64,000 nt of DNA from Myxococcales bacterium (GCA_016794465.1 JAEUKA010000010.1:1-64000), one strand, 5' to 3'. Counted from the first letter of the stretch, positions 34,601 to 43,816 are shown. The notes: generated by a model from the sequence alone, not told the origin. Numbers and translations: made by a program.

Positions 34601-36907
34601 GCGACTGCTCTGCTTTTGCACCAGCTCCAGCGTCGAGACAGCCAGCTCCATTCGGCCCTGCGCGCCGTAGATTCGCGACAGCTCGCACAGCACCTCTTCG
34701 GCCTCGGGACCGGGCGGGCAGATGCGCACCGCTCGCTCCAGGTGCGACACCGAGCGCGCCAGGTCACCGCAGTCTTCGCCAATCTTGGCAATCCGGCGGT
34801 GCAGCGTCAGCTTCTCACGCGGGGTCGGCGCTACCTTTAGATACGACTCCAGCACTTCCAGCAGCTCGTTCTTGCTGCCGACGAGGTGCAGCGCATCGGC
34901 CAGCCGCTTGAGCGCATCGCGATCCGACGGCAGCTCGGTGAGCAGGCTGCGACACACCCAGACCATCATCTCGATGCTGTCTTGGCCTTCAAACTGATCG
35001 TCGCGCCGCAGCAGCCGCTGATCACACAGCGTCATCATTCGCCGCAAGATGCCCAGGCGCTCGGCCTTGTCGTGCGCGATGCCGGCCTGCTGCCGCAGCA
35101 GCTCCAGCTGCTTGGCGGTGTCGCCGCTCTGCTCGGCCAGCTCGATCAGCACTTTGATCGATCCGAGGTCGCCCGGCGCCAGGTCGAGCAGCTGCTCCAG
35201 CACCGTCGTCGCGTGCTTCGGCTCGTGGATCTCGCGATAGAGCTGCGCCAGCCGCCGCAGGTACTCGACCCGGGTCAGGTCGTCGGGCTCCATCCGCTCC
35301 AGCTCGACGGCCAGCTCGCTGATCTGCATCTCGGTGCGCGACAGCCGCTGCCCCAGGCGCTTGCGCTCACTCTGCGAGCGCAGACTCGGCAGAAGCTCGT
35401 CAATCCGCCGCCAGATCGCCGCCGCCGACACCACGTCTTGCAGCTTCTTTTCGTACAGCTCGCCCAGCTCTTCCAGCTGCTTGGCATAGCTCTGCAAGTC
35501 GAGCCGCGCCGTCTCGAACTGCGCCGCCATGCGGTTCTCTTGGATCACCGCCAGGCCGATGAAGTCGCGCCGGCTCTTGTAGTAGTCCGACAGCTTGCGG
35601 AACGCCTCGCTGTGCAGCGGCAGCTCGTGGAACGCCTGCTTCAGACACGCGATGTAGCGCTCGGTGTCGCCGCCTCGGTTGTAGTAGTCCGCCGCCTCCA
35701 TCATCAGCTCGGCGCGCTCCTCGGGCAGGGCCGCTTCGAGCGCATCTTCCTCGCGCAGCTGCCCCAGCCCCAGCTGGTCGCCCGCCTTCTTCAGCACATC
35801 GACCAGCACCTGCCGCGTCTCGCGCCACTCGTCCATCGAGCTGACCGCATCGAGGCCCGCCCGGCACGCATCCGCCACCGACAGGTAATCGGGACTGCCG
35901 GACTGCTCGTACAGCTTGAGCAGCTTCGGTCCCCGCCGCGTCACCCGCGCGCCGCTGCGATACAGCTTGACAAGCTCCGGCGTACCCAGCGACTCCGGCG
36001 CCCGCAGGTACATCGCTTCCAGCAGCACCGCCGCCGTGACGTTGCGAATGTCCGCTTCCAGGGCCCGCTTGAAGAAGCCGAGCGCCTTTTTGTCCTGCTC
36101 GGTGAGCGGCTTGTCCTTGCTGTGCAAAAGCTGCTCGACCGACAGCGGCGAGGTCGTGCCTTCCTCTTCCTCGGCGGCCCGCAGCTGCTCCAGAATTGAA
36201 AGCAGCTCGTCGTCAAGATAGCGCTTGGCCAGGCCCAAAAAGATGTCGCTGGCATTGCGGCGCGCGTGCTCTTTTTCGCTGATGCCCGGCTGGTAGTCGG
36301 GCGACATGTACGCCTCGGCCAGCGTGGCCAGCAGGGCTTCGGGCACCTCGGTGTCTTCGGTCGCCTCGTTGTGCATCCGCAGCGCCGAGCGCAGCACCTC
36401 GACCGCCCCCGCCGGATCATGCAGCCGCAGCTTCAGCTGACCCAGCTCCAGCGCCAGATCGACCCCTTGCTGGGCCTCGCCCGCGACCAGATTGGCCAGG
36501 TGCAGCTCGATCAGCCGCGCCACCATGTCCATGTCGCCGAGCGACTGATAGATCAGCCGGCCCCGCCGCAGCGGCTCCAGGTAGTCGGGCCGCAGCTTGA
36601 ACGCCTGCTGGTAATGAAGGAGCGCCTGCTCGAACCGGCCCAGGTCCTCCTCACACAGCTTGCCAAGCTCGAACTCCAGCGCGGCCCCAAGCTTGGCAGC
36701 CGTTGGAGATCCAATCTGATCCGCCAGCTCCGCCAGCGCTCGCTCGTACGCAAAAAACGCCGGCTCGACCTCGCCTTTGCGACGCAGCAGCTCGGCGGCG
36801 CGGGCCAGAGTCTGGGCGGCTTCCATTCCGCGCTGGCTTTGGGCGACTTGCAGAAGCGCCTCAGCGTCGGAGCTCAGGGATGCGGGCTGCTCTTTTCGTT
36901 CGACCAT
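28673..36907 (-). CDS. Giant TPR-repeat protein, 2744 aa
   Basis: Starting at ATG 36907 (MVERKEQPASL), this protein is almost wholly helix-repeat. Dozens of TPR-like units read A..Y..AL.L.P (for example LLHYQQAFKLRPDYLEPL near the N-terminus, ALNALQQAVAIDDSDAGPYL around the middle, and AYERALTVL further on). No signal peptide or membrane helix is visible, so it is probably cytoplasmic or exported by an unknown route. The last ~250 residues differ: VILSGKR-type segments are absent, but RASKRLQELLKDQAEL, ALQRAALLVSGDLLAARSVL and GLYLRLGEGDVSAQEEAEAD look like a separate C-terminal domain seen in related myxobacterial TPR proteins. It probably scaffolds a complex, but the partners are unknown. 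It shares a divergent upstream region, filled with the 21-bp array, with an FHA-kinase. Confidence 0.85.
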   Translation of the reverse strand: MVERKEQPASLSSDAEALLQVAQSQRGMEAAQTLARAAELLRRKGEVEPAFFAYERALAELADQIGSPTAAKLGAALEFELGKLCEEDLGRFEQALLHYQQAFKLRPDYLEPLRRGRLIYQSLGDMDMVARLIELHLANLVAGEAQQGVDLALELGQLKLRLHDPAGAVEVLRSALRMHNEATEDTEVPEALLATLAEAYMSPDYQPGISEKEHARRNASDIFLGLAKRYLDDELLSILEQLRAAEEEEGTTSPLSVEQLLHSKDKPLTEQDKKALGFFKRALEADIRNVTAAVLLEAMYLRAPESLGTPELVKLYRSGARVTRRGPKLLKLYEQSGSPDYLSVADACRAGLDAVSSMDEWRETRQVLVDVLKKAGDQLGLGQLREEDALEAALPEERAELMMEAADYYNRGGDTERYIACLKQAFHELPLHSEAFRKLSDYYKSRRDFIGLAVIQENRMAAQFETARLDLQSYAKQLEELGELYEKKLQDVVSAAAIWRRIDELLPSLRSQSERKRLGQRLSRTEMQISELAVELERMEPDDLTRVEYLRRLAQLYREIHEPKHATTVLEQLLDLAPGDLGSIKVLIELAEQSGDTAKQLELLRQQAGIAHDKAERLGILRRMMTLCDQRLLRRDDQFEGQDSIEMMVWVCRSLLTELPSDRDALKRLADALHLVGSKNELLEVLESYLKVAPTPREKLTLHRRIAKIGEDCGDLARSVSHLERAVRICPPGPEAEEVLCELSRIYGAQGRMELAVSTLELVQKQSSRSGPELHRLLGRLTLQADDPQLLDKSLRAFREVLVRLPQDTEALAALQKIHRTRGEWKELEQVLRRQLQPTDPPLPPRERLTLALDLAEVLGQHLGSPKQAAELLEAVQAETPIVDLRVHRHLRGLYEELGDVQAAVACEERELLLTEDPVARVERAIEIARLWQTRKKDNGRAYLSYDRAVRLAPELPEGTPERAAVRRLITQALEAMSQMSAQRGKWDDVVAIGQKRLNLAVEQDEAMQAAAILVELAQVYEEKLSQPQDGFGLRMQAFELAPDLMSLDQLAEIAHKYGQWKPLADLHTQRVERALTAKLEVPLESVLAASSILEQKLGDPIAAFRLLKRSLPVSVSAAISATDGASPQGRLLREMDRVVRTVHKKGSEHSTELALESVSLARELTQLYRSLVDEVVRMSDAGIEETALRVHRLLGESAKVREQVLFDPAGALGDRLHAFAVGGERDHSEDPIADEVFATTVVEIHRLALLSGQIKEAVSVDTRRLERAQTELRRQQVSSESAGWLDDYGSDPPRALKACLKALSLASDGSDAQAELRGRLFRLGQKMGLLAWDEIARAERAMVQSQPKLLRQRLLYLASLWQQGAADSVRAVDAAGQALRMTYFPSGVPTSGKAAQPLSELLVPQLTAELVAEQAHIRTVLDGLLRAAQGETEPAAKLVTMLDNLANQLTEAGATAWAARVLIDAAQADEKRARLGQAERRYQEALKQGEVADEAMTGLERIYRQQRRLADLAALLEKRRPQLAESAQLKLLVELAEVYREINKYQPALNALQQAVAIDDSDAGPYLSMAKLFEVQKTFTRATESYKAAAQRSTSAVEAARALLQAAELLERKQNESDEALSLSLTALRKLLGEQGARLARGETPAVPESLREQRDAAWNNVERLLGKLQRQAEIYDLLDERLQVTPIELAQEREALLQRQYELHKQQPQSESTPRDDHAEPGEPSQAPSDRLLGLLVELSRLRPTDDALLHEQQQLLLSRSELAKARAIAEQRRVLAEQQGAEPAILAERFLAVARLDLELGSFAAAEAALEQVLTRAPSSADALRTLVDLHQRTANHSGLVAALVRLSSQQTDLEAAVGSLKQAAQVTLATQDDTEAAEKLLGEALQRVDAAPAVTPAQKELVRRALGQVLVPLFELARQKGRTEEAQALAQRAIREAELIGNRAAELQVHLGQEALAAGKTDEAIGFFDAALTASPGLLEPTLALLELLGPSGNHARIDQLIEATLSTVAAGESILPEVERARLRRRQAAARQELGLVDGTLAALKEAEQLVPGTLAEKLWLGETAFAQGDFATALLHLAPLSSLMVDRDALPEPLTQARLADLLDQAGQAAQALGKLDEARTLWQAVLTLVGDHAAATNHYLDLLLAAGQSADAEEALAMLSGRASQAAAAGDVQAARRDYRRAAALAAGPIADSLRAQDFLKQALALLPPLGEDSDGALRDEWSTLLAQVYENAEQLGELSDARGYAERLAQLAETVKGQSVWLSRAAQCALRCGDGTGAKTLLLQALSGTPAQLSLIGDYLEQATDEEAHEKLPGLLQAAMATATSATTPRGPEWQAQLQGLWVRAATIHSRMGDGPLAAQAYERALTVLADQTGSEALGLRRAVLEVLPDTEHDRARGHLHALLAASPRDVVLLGKLQAVEERAHNKGAASRLSQLLHLLDPSLPAPPAPTLPPKDAKLDEADHARLADPESRAMADILSALFDGVYSLKAPTLDSLGVQGTDRLQGSETSPDELARAFALSSRVLGNQRAGLYRPVGHTLPLPRIMAKLPTAVIASPQLGKRPIGELLFLVARAVEGLRPEFIMPMAMPADDLTRLIALAVRAFSPKQTQKPADDVATWKRELAYRASKRLQELLKDQAELDATSQSYRVAIRRALQRAALLVSGDLLAARSVLLTVDVPAAQDPGSAQAGLYLRLGEGDVSAQEEAEADLADLCAFFIAPQNAALFDRLHPKAT

Positions 36908-37026
36908 AGACCACACTTAGTCGGCAGGTTCAGGACTACCGCCCGCTTACCGTACCACGGATTTTTTTCGTAGCCCACAATGCCCTTGCGCTACCTGGAC
37001 TTGCCTAAACTTCGAGGTCCGCCAGC

Positions 37027-37322
37027 AAAGAGGTTTGTGCGGTCGAACAAAGTGGTTCGCCCGGCTGGCGAAGTGGTTCGCCGGGCTGGCGAAGTGGTTC
37101 GCCCGGCTGGCAAAGTGGTTTGCCCGGCTGGCGAAGTGGTTTGCCCGGCTGGCAAAGTGGTTCGCCCGGCTGGCGAAGTGGTTCGCCCGGCTGGCGAAGT
37201 GGTTCGCCCGGCTGGCAAAGAGGTTCGCCCGGCTGGCAAAGAGGTTCGCCCGGCTGGCGAAGTGGTTCGCCCGGCTGGCAAAGAGGTCTGCCGGGCGTGC
37301 AAACGGGTTTGTCGGGGCGTGC
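37027..37322. repeat. 21-bp tandem repeat array between divergent genes
   Basis: About 12 good copies of a 21-bp unit (consensus GAAGTGGTTCGCCCGGCTGGC), with decayed units at each end, fill the region between the giant TPR gene and the FHA-kinase gene. Adjacent units form GGCGAAGTGGTTCGCC, a dyad with a GTGG loop; some copies have the matching change GGCAAA...TTTGCC, others have mismatches. Since 21 is a multiple of three, frames stay open on both strands (VVRPAGE and similar), but no start signals or composition support a gene. The kinase's own start lies just after the array at 37345 behind GGGGGG. Confidence 0.9.
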
Positions 37323-37344
37323 GGTGGCGTGGGATAACGGGGGG

Positions 37345-40300
37345 ATGAGCAAGGCCAAGACGGTTCTGGAGGTCCGCATCCAAAGCGGGGTCCGAGCCGG
37401 GGAGCAGCAGCTGTTCTTCGATGCCAGTGAGCTGCGGCTCGGTCGCCATCCCACGGCGGATGTCCTGTTTCCCGATGCGGTGGTGTCGCGTCACCATGCC
37501 GAGCTTGTGCGGCAGCCGGACGGGGGCTATGTCCTTTCCGACCACGGCAGCACCGCTGGGGTCTATGACTTGTCCACCGGGCAGAAGGTGACGCAGCTGC
37601 CGATTCCGCCGACCGGCACGGTGGAGGTTTCGCTGGGTCCGCCGGCGACCTCGCCGCGCTGTCTGCTGGGGATTGGCATGGCGCTGCCGTTTGGGCGCTA
37701 CCTTTTGACGGGGCGGCTCGGCGGGGGGGGCATGGCCGAGGTGTTCCTGGCGCGGCAGACCGGCCTCGGGGGCCTGTTTCGCCCGGTGGCGCTGAAGCTG
37801 ATTCAGCCCGAGATGTTCGAGATCATCGATGCCTCGGCGATGTTTCTCGACGAAGCGCGCATCGCGTCCGAGATCAACCACCACAACGTCGTCAAGATCT
37901 TCGATGTCGGGGAGCAGGACGGGGTGCTCTATCTGGCGATGGAGTACCTGCGGGGCGTCACGGTCGCGAGCCTGATTGGGCAGTTTCTGCGGCGGGGCGA
38001 GACGATGCGCCCGGATCTGGCGGCGGCGATTGTGGCGCAGGCGTGTGCGGGGCTGCATGCGGCGCACCAGCTGCGCGATGGCAATGGGCGGCTGCTCAAC
38101 GTCGTGCATCGGGATGTTTCGCCGTCGAACCTGATGGTGCTGCCCGAGGGGCTGGTCAAGGTAATCGACTTCGGGGTGGCGCGCGCCGACAGCCGGCTGC
38201 TGCGCAAAGAGGAGGGTCTGCAAGGCAAGCCGGCGTACATGTCGCCCGAGCAGATCACGCTGCAGCCGCTGGATGCGCGCTCGGATGTGTTCGCGCTGGG
38301 GGTGGTGCTGTACGAGATGTGCAGTGGTCAGCCGCTGTTTGCCCGCGATGACACGGCGGCGACGTTCTACGCGATTGTGAAGGGCGAGCTGACTCCGCTG
38401 CGCAAGGTCTGTCCGCTGGCGACGCCGCGCCTGGAGGCGATCGTTCACAAGGCGCTGTCGCGACCGCTGGCAGAGCGCTACGGCAGTGCGGCGGAGCTGG
38501 CCCGTGACCTCGATCAGGTGGTGGAGGAGGCGGGTGGGCGCTTTTCGAGCATCGGGGCGATTGGGCGCTATCTGCAGGAGCTGGGGATTCACCTGCAAGC
38601 GGCTCCGGCGTCGCTGCTGAGCGAGGTTCCCAAGGCGCTGTATGGGCGCAAGCCGCAGGAACGCAGCGCCGACTTTGTCGATGAAGAGGCGATTGCCGAG
38701 GAGACGTTTGCGGTTCCGAGCGGGCCGACCAAGCAGCCGGTGGACAAGCCGGCGAGCGGCAGTCCCAGTCCGCCGAGTACTGCCAAGGCCGGGGAGTCGC
38801 AGTCCTCCTTGCCGCCGTTGCCGCCGCGCTCGGGTGAGATGGCACCGCTCGGGCGCTCCAGTGACGGGGTGGCGCTGTGGCAGCTTGATCCTCGGCGCAG
38901 TCCGGGTGCAGGGCGGGCCGGTGCCAGTCTGAACCAGGCGCTGCGGCAGCCGCTGTGTGAAGAGCCGCATCGGCTGGCGGGGCTGGTCCTGGGGGAGCGC
39001 TATCGCCTGCTGCGCTTCATTGGCTCGGGGCCGAAGCGCGAGGCGCGGTATCCCAAGCTGTACTTTCAGGCGGAGCTGCTCAGTGACGGGCCGGCGGAGG
39101 GGAGGGCGCGGGAGTCGGGCTGGCTGCGGGGCGAGCAGGTGGCGGTGGCGGTGTGTGGTCGGGGTCAGAGCCTGCTGCCGCTGCCCGGGACGGCGCGGGC
39201 GCAGCTACAGGCCTTTGTCGATGCACGACCACCGCTTGCCGAGCCAAGGTTTGTCCTGCCGATGCTGGCGCTGGGGACGGTGCCGACGCGCGATGACAGT
39301 GATCCCGATGGCAGTGGCGCCAGCTTTGTGGTGATGCCGCTGTGCGAGCGGCGCCTGCCCACCATCGGCCAGCTGTCCACGGCGGAGCGGCTGTCGATTG
39401 TCGAGCGGCTGTTTTTCGCCTTGAGTGAGCTGTATCGCCAAGATCCGCGCTTTGTCCATGGGGCGATTCGCCAGGCCAGCGTCGGCCTGTGTCTTGCGAC
39501 CGATGCGGTGGTGCTGCTCGACTTTTGCCTGGAGCTGCTGCTGGGCGAGCCGCTGCTGCCACCGGGTATCGAGCGACCGCTGCTGGCCATGCCGTACCTG
39601 GCCCCGGAGTGCTATGGCGGCGCCCCGGTGAGTCATCGCAGCGATGTCTTTGCCGTCGGGGTGCTCGCCTATGAGATGCTCGGGGGGGACTTGCAGCTTT
39701 TGACCCAAGCGCTGCGCTCGCGACGGGGGGTGCCGCGCTTGCCGCCCCAGCAGGGGGTGCCGCCGCACATCGAGAATGCGATCTTGGCGGCGCTGCAAGG
39801 TGATCCCAGCCAGCGTCCTTCTGCCGAGTCACTGTGGCCGCTGCTCGCCAATCAGAAGGCCCCGGTCGTGCCGGCTTCGGCGGTGCAGACTGCGAGCTTG
39901 GTGCTGCCGCCGTCGGGTGAAACCTTGCTCCAGCGCCTGCCGAGTGGGGCCGAGCTACAGCTGCGCACTGTGCCGCTCCTGTCCGGGCCGCAGCCGACGA
40001 CGCTGCCGCTGGGGCTGGTCGAGCCGCCGGATGCGCTGCCGGCGGAGCTACAGCTCTTGCTGAGCGGCGAGACGGTGCAGATCGAGCTCGCCAACCCGGG
40101 TCGAGGCCGCGACCGTCCCAGCCTCTATCACGATGCTCGCGAGCCCACCACTCGCACCGACTGTCTTCTGCTGTTGCCGGTCGAGCCGGGCGGTCACTTC
40201 GAGGTCGGTCATCGGCGCAGCAGCGTCGTCCGCATCGGCTATGCCAGCAGCCAAAGTGACAGCAAACAGGGCACTCTCGGCGTCCGACTCGACGAGCTGG

Positions 40301-40404
40301 GCATCACCATCAGCTCCGCCGGGCCACTGCGTCGCCTGACCGTCCTTTACACCAAGTCGCCGACGCGGCCAGTCTGGTACGCGCTTTGTCTGTGTATCGG
40401 CTAG
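37345..40404 (+). CDS. FHA-Ser/Thr kinase-pseudokinase fusion
   Basis: The 1019-residue protein begins [10 protein letters not shown] at ATG 37345 behind GGGGGG. An FHA domain (about 10-95) shows [13 protein letters not shown] and SRHHAEL, which recognise phosphothreonine. A complete Hanks kinase follows (about 115-405): [33 protein letters not shown] near 254, VIDFGVARA near 274, [12 protein letters not shown]. The HRDVSPSN variant is typical of myxobacterial kinases. After a Pro/Ser-rich linker (about 410-545) a second kinase-like domain (about 545-835) has HGAI for HRD, LLDFC for DFG, keeps [11 protein letters not shown] and [14 protein letters not shown], and has no usable glycine loop. 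It is a pseudokinase. The last ~180 residues are unfamiliar. No membrane helix is seen. Confidence 0.88.
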   Translation: MSKAKTVLEVRIQSGVRAGEQQLFFDASELRLGRHPTADVLFPDAVVSRHHAELVRQPDGGYVLSDHGSTAGVYDLSTGQKVTQLPIPPTGTVEVSLGPPATSPRCLLGIGMALPFGRYLLTGRLGGGGMAEVFLARQTGLGGLFRPVALKLIQPEMFEIIDASAMFLDEARIASEINHHNVVKIFDVGEQDGVLYLAMEYLRGVTVASLIGQFLRRGETMRPDLAAAIVAQACAGLHAAHQLRDGNGRLLNVVHRDVSPSNLMVLPEGLVKVIDFGVARADSRLLRKEEGLQGKPAYMSPEQITLQPLDARSDVFALGVVLYEMCSGQPLFARDDTAATFYAIVKGELTPLRKVCPLATPRLEAIVHKALSRPLAERYGSAAELARDLDQVVEEAGGRFSSIGAIGRYLQELGIHLQAAPASLLSEVPKALYGRKPQERSADFVDEEAIAEETFAVPSGPTKQPVDKPASGSPSPPSTAKAGESQSSLPPLPPRSGEMAPLGRSSDGVALWQLDPRRSPGAGRAGASLNQALRQPLCEEPHRLAGLVLGERYRLLRFIGSGPKREARYPKLYFQAELLSDGPAEGRARESGWLRGEQVAVAVCGRGQSLLPLPGTARAQLQAFVDARPPLAEPRFVLPMLALGTVPTRDDSDPDGSGASFVVMPLCERRLPTIGQLSTAERLSIVERLFFALSELYRQDPRFVHGAIRQASVGLCLATDAVVLLDFCLELLLGEPLLPPGIERPLLAMPYLAPECYGGAPVSHRSDVFAVGVLAYEMLGGDLQLLTQALRSRRGVPRLPPQQGVPPHIENAILAALQGDPSQRPSAESLWPLLANQKAPVVPASAVQTASLVLPPSGETLLQRLPSGAELQLRTVPLLSGPQPTTLPLGLVEPPDALPAELQLLLSGETVQIELANPGRGRDRPSLYHDAREPTTRTDCLLLLPVEPGGHFEVGHRRSSVVRIGYASSQSDSKQGTLGVRLDELGITISSAGPLRRLTVLYTKSPTRPVWYALCLCIG

Positions 40405-41780
40405 TTGCGCAGCGAGATGACGGGCGCGGGAATGCGGCCTCCGAGGGCGATGAAGCCGTCGGGCTGATAGCGCGACACCGGCATCACGATCGCTTGCCCG
40501 AGCAGTCCGCCAAACTCCACCGTCTCACCCGGGCCTTTGTCGGGCACCGGAATGATTCGCACCGCCGTGGTCTTGTTGTTGAACGTACCGATCGAGATCT
40601 CGTCGGCAATGATCGCTGACAGCATCGCCGCCGAGGTGTCGCCGGGCACCGCCACCATGTCGAGTCCGACCGAGCAGACCGCCGTCATCGCCTCAAGCTT
40701 GTCGAGAGAGAGCGCGCCGCACTTGACCGCTGCGACCATGTCGTGATCCTCGGACACCGGGATGAACGCGCCCGACAGACCACCGACGCTGCTGGTCGCC
40801 ATCGCGCCGCCCTTCTTGACCGCGTCGGTAAGCAAGGCCAGCGCCGCCGTCGTGCCGTGGCAGCCGGTGCGCTCCAGGCCCAGGATCTCGAGGATCTCGG
40901 CCACGCTGTCGCCCATTGCCGGCGTCGGTGCCAGCGACAGATCGACAATCCCGAACCGGACCTTGCCGCCCAGCCGACGCGCCACCTCTTGGCCGATCAG
41001 CTCGCCGGCCCGGGTGACCTTGAACGACATCCGCTTGATCGTCTCGGCCACGTCGGTCAGCGTCACTTTGCGGCCCGACTCCCGCAGCCGTCGCAGCGCC
41101 GACAGCACGACACCGGGACCGCTGACCCCGACGTTGAGCGTCAGATCGCCTTCGCCGATGCCGTGGTTGGCGCCGGCCACAAACGGATTGTCCTCGGGCA
41201 TGTTCGCGAACGTGACCAGCTTGGCGCAGCCGATACCGCCGCGATCCGCCGTCGCCTGGGCCAGTGCACGAATCACATGACCCATCAGCGCAATCGCGTC
41301 CATGTTGATGCCGGCACGCGTCGTCGCAACATTCACCGAGCTACACACCCGAGCCGTCGTCGCCAGTGCCTCGGGAATCGACTCCAGCAGCACCGAGTCC
41401 CCCGACGTCATGCCTTTCTCGACCAGCGCCGAAAATCCCGCGATGTAGTCGATGCCCAGCTCCTCCGCGGCGCGATCGAGGGCCTTGGCGAGCGGTACGT
41501 AGCTTGCCGCCCCAGTCGGCTCTCCGACGATCGCGATCGGTGTCACCGAGATTCGCTTGTTGACGATCGGCACGCCGTAGGCCGCGTTGACCTCTTTGGC
41601 GACGGGCACCAGCCGCTCGGCGCTGCGCATGATGTGCTCGTAGACCCGGCGGCTCGTCTCGGTGATGTCGGAGGTCGCACAGCCGCGCAGGCTGATCCCG
41701 AGCGTGACGGTGCGAATGTCAAGGTGCTCCGTCTCGATCATGCGCAGGATGGCGCGCGTCTCTTCCAGGTCGAAGATCAT
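40401..41780 (-). CDS. PFL-family protein (UPF0210/DUF711)
   Basis: The 459-residue protein matches the UPF0210 family throughout: [64 protein letters not shown], and [20 protein letters not shown]. The family has a fold related to glycyl-radical pyruvate formate-lyase and no established reaction. The ACT-domain gene upstream (41794-42420) is its usual partner across bacteria, so the two are probably an enzyme and its regulator. The gap between them is 13 bp. Its stop TAG is at 40401-40403, overlapping the TAG of the converging kinase gene in the palindrome CTAG. Confidence 0.93.
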   Translation of the reverse strand: MIFDLEETRAILRMIETEHLDIRTVTLGISLRGCATSDITETSRRVYEHIMRSAERLVPVAKEVNAAYGVPIVNKRISVTPIAIVGEPTGAASYVPLAKALDRAAEELGIDYIAGFSALVEKGMTSGDSVLLESIPEALATTARVCSSVNVATTRAGINMDAIALMGHVIRALAQATADRGGIGCAKLVTFANMPEDNPFVAGANHGIGEGDLTLNVGVSGPGVVLSALRRLRESGRKVTLTDVAETIKRMSFKVTRAGELIGQEVARRLGGKVRFGIVDLSLAPTPAMGDSVAEILEILGLERTGCHGTTAALALLTDAVKKGGAMATSSVGGLSGAFIPVSEDHDMVAAVKCGALSLDKLEAMTAVCSVGLDMVAVPGDTSAAMLSAIIADEISIGTFNNKTTAVRIIPVPDKGPGETVEFGGLLGQAIVMPVSRYQPDGFIALGGRIPAPVISLRN

Positions 41781-41793
41781 CGGCGGTTTCTCG

Positions 41794-42420
41794 TTAGACG
41801 CGGTGCAGTGAGCGCACCAGATCTTCGTGCATCAGCATGATGTGGATGCCCATCGCGTCGGCGGCCTGGGACAGCGCACTCTTGAGCTGCGCAAAGTCGA
41901 CCTGCATCTCGGCAATGTCGACGATCAGCAGCATCGTAAAATAGTCTCCGACCAGCGTCTGCGAGATGTCGAGGATGTCACCGCCCAGCTCGGCGAGGAT
42001 CGCGGTCAGCTTGGCGACCACCCCCTTTTGGTTGCGCCCCGTCGAGGTGATCACAACCTTGCGCCGCGACCGACTGCGCTCCGATTCCAGGTACATCGAG
42101 CAGTAATCGGCGCTGGGCGGCAGTCCCGGAGCGCTGTCAGTCGTCGGTGGACCCGAGCCCAGGGCGGCCAGGACCTCGCTTGCAACCTTTTCGACGACGT
42201 GGGCATCACTCTTGCCGAGTCGCAGCAGGATCTGTTCGGTGACGCGCGCGGCAATCTGAACGGTGTCTTCGCTTACGCGTGGGCTTCCGACGGTCAGCTT
42301 GATTTGGCGGGCGTTGGCGCGCTCGCGGGCCAGCGGGGTAAGCTCTGCGCCGGGCTCGATGAACAGCTCTCCCCCGTCGGAGACGCTGGCTACTTCAGCA
42401 TGCGTAACGATGCGCGCCAT
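41794..42420 (-). CDS. ACT-domain protein with N-terminal extension
   Basis: The C-terminal ~90 residues (about 118-208) are an ACT domain of the UPF0237 type: [33 protein letters not shown], then [10 protein letters not shown]. It regulates or senses a ligand, probably for the adjacent PFL-family protein. Unlike the ~90-residue stand-alone UPF0237 proteins, this one has about 115 extra N-terminal residues: [20 protein letters not shown] followed by [14 protein letters not shown] similar 'TPLA' segment occurs in some microcompartment and cobalamin proteins, but that resemblance is weak. The gene lies between metK and the PFL gene in the same direction and is probably co-transcribed with both. 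Confidence 0.85.
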   Translation of the reverse strand: MARIVTHAEVASVSDGGELFIEPGAELTPLARERANARQIKLTVGSPRVSEDTVQIAARVTEQILLRLGKSDAHVVEKVASEVLAALGSGPPTTDSAPGLPPSADYCSMYLESERSRSRRKVVITSTGRNQKGVVAKLTAILAELGGDILDISQTLVGDYFTMLLIVDIAEMQVDFAQLKSALSQAADAMGIHIMLMHEDLVRSLHRV

Positions 42421-42437
42421 GGGTTGGGTCTACACGG

Positions 42438-43610
42438 TTACGCGGCGGACTTGGCGGCGTCTTTGAGGGCGAGGGCCTTGTCGGTCTTTTCCCACGAGAA
42501 GGTCGACTCGCTGCGGCCAAAGTGACCGTAGGCAGCCGTCGGGGTGTAGATCGGACGGAGCAGATCCAGCTCACGGATGAGCGCGGCGGGACGGCAGTCG
42601 AAGTGCGAGCGCACCAGCCGCTCGAGGGTGTCGTCGGAGACGCGGCCAGTGCCAAACGTCGTGACATGGATGCTGACCGGAGCGGCGACGCCAATCGCGT
42701 AGGCAACCTGGACTTCGCAGCGGCTCGCGAGTCCAGCAGCGACGATGTTTTTGGCGATGTAGCGAGCGTAGTAGCAGGCCGAGCGGTCCACCTTGCTCGG
42801 GTCTTTGCCCGAGAACGCGCCGCCGCCGTGACGACCCCAGCCGCCGTAGGTGTCGACGATGATCTTGCGCCCGGTCAGGCCCGAGTCGCCCATCGGTCCA
42901 CCGACGACAAAGCGCCCGGTCGGATTGATGAGGAAGCGGGTGTTCTTGTCAAACAGGTGGGACGGGATTTCCTTGCGCACCACCTCTTCGATGATCGCCT
43001 CGGTCAGGGTCTTGTGGGCGACCTCGGGAGCGTGCTGGCTGGAGACGACCACTGTCTCTACCGCGACGGGGCGGTTGTTCTGATAGCGCACCGAGACTTG
43101 CGACTTTCCGTCGGGGCGAAGGAACGGCAGCGTGCCATCTTTGCGGACCTTGGCGAGCCGTCGCGACAGCCGATGTGCGAGCGAGATCGGCATCGGCATC
43201 AGCTCCTCGGTGTCGTCGCAGGCGAAGCCAAACATCATGCCTTGGTCGCCGGCGCCCTGTTCCTCGGGGTTGAAGATGCCGTGACCATCGACGCCGAGCG
43301 CGATGTCGGGCGACTGCTGCTCGACGGCAACCATGACACCGCAGGTCTTGTAATCAAAGCCCATGCCGGAGTCGGAGTAGCCGATTTCCTTGACGGTGTT
43401 GCGCACGATCGTCGGAAAATCGAGGATCGCCTTGGTGGTGATCTCACCCGCCAGCATCACAAAGCCGGTCTTGGTGAGCGTCTCACAAGCGACGCGTGAG
43501 GTGCGATCCTGAGCCAGCGCGGCATCCAGCACCGCGTCCGACACCTGATCGCACAACTTATCGGGGTGACCCTCGGTGACGGACTCCGAGGTGAAGATGA
43601 AGCTAGACAT
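42438..43610 (-). CDS. metK: S-adenosylmethionine synthetase
   Basis: MetK makes SAM from methionine and ATP. The 390-residue protein shows [37 protein letters not shown], the P-loop-like [26 protein letters not shown] and [20 protein letters not shown], in the normal order and spacing. The upstream side (43611-43666) is short, with TATACC near 43640 as a possible -10 but no SAM riboswitch structure I can recognise. Downstream are the ACT-domain and PFL genes. Confidence 0.98.
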   Translation of the reverse strand: MSSFIFTSESVTEGHPDKLCDQVSDAVLDAALAQDRTSRVACETLTKTGFVMLAGEITTKAILDFPTIVRNTVKEIGYSDSGMGFDYKTCGVMVAVEQQSPDIALGVDGHGIFNPEEQGAGDQGMMFGFACDDTEELMPMPISLAHRLSRRLAKVRKDGTLPFLRPDGKSQVSVRYQNNRPVAVETVVVSSQHAPEVAHKTLTEAIIEEVVRKEIPSHLFDKNTRFLINPTGRFVVGGPMGDSGLTGRKIIVDTYGGWGRHGGGAFSGKDPSKVDRSACYYARYIAKNIVAAGLASRCEVQVAYAIGVAAPVSIHVTTFGTGRVSDDTLERLVRSHFDCRPAALIRELDLLRPIYTPTAAYGHFGRSESTFSWEKTDKALALKDAAKSAA

Positions 43611-43666
43611 GGGCTCTCCTACCTATTCTCGTCGGGTATAAAGGGCGTTTTTGTGCCAAAACCCGC

Positions 43667-43816
43667 TCAAAAGTCAACGTAAATGAAGCCTTGATCCTCG
43701 GTCCCGGCAAAGAGCAGCAGCACCACCACGGCGAGCGCGATCCCCAGGCCCAGACCCAGGTCGCACAGCAGCAGCCGTGACGGGGAGCGATCTAGCGGTT
43801 CCACAGGCAGCGTCAT
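43667..43816 (-). CDS. Possible 49-aa single-helix membrane protein
   Basis: An open frame of 49 codons lies 15 bp after greA, on the same strand, and ends 56 bp before metK. It begins MTLPVEPLDRSPSRLLL, then has one hydrophobic helix (LGLGIALAVVVLLLFAG) and ends EDQGFIYVDF. The amphipathic start, clean helix and short polar tail are what a genuine small membrane protein looks like, but no ribosome binding site precedes the ATG and I know no homologue. Its location in a gap that would otherwise be empty makes it more credible. Confidence 0.45.
   Translation of the reverse strand: MTLPVEPLDRSPSRLLLCDLGLGLGIALAVVVLLLFAGTEDQGFIYVDF

Noticed and set aside
37027..37322. CRISPR array
   Set aside because: Units are directly adjacent with no unique spacers.
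37120..37344. Kinase start within the 21-bp repeats
   Set aside because: GGGGGG before ATG 37345 and the immediate FHA domain make the later start far better.
36991..38970. 659-codon open frame on the minus strand
   Set aside because: It covers the 21-bp array and the FHA-kinase coding strand; the kinase motifs on the plus strand settle the true gene.
43611..43666. SAM riboswitch upstream of metK
   Set aside because: Only 56 bp is available and none of the known SAM aptamer pairings could be seen.
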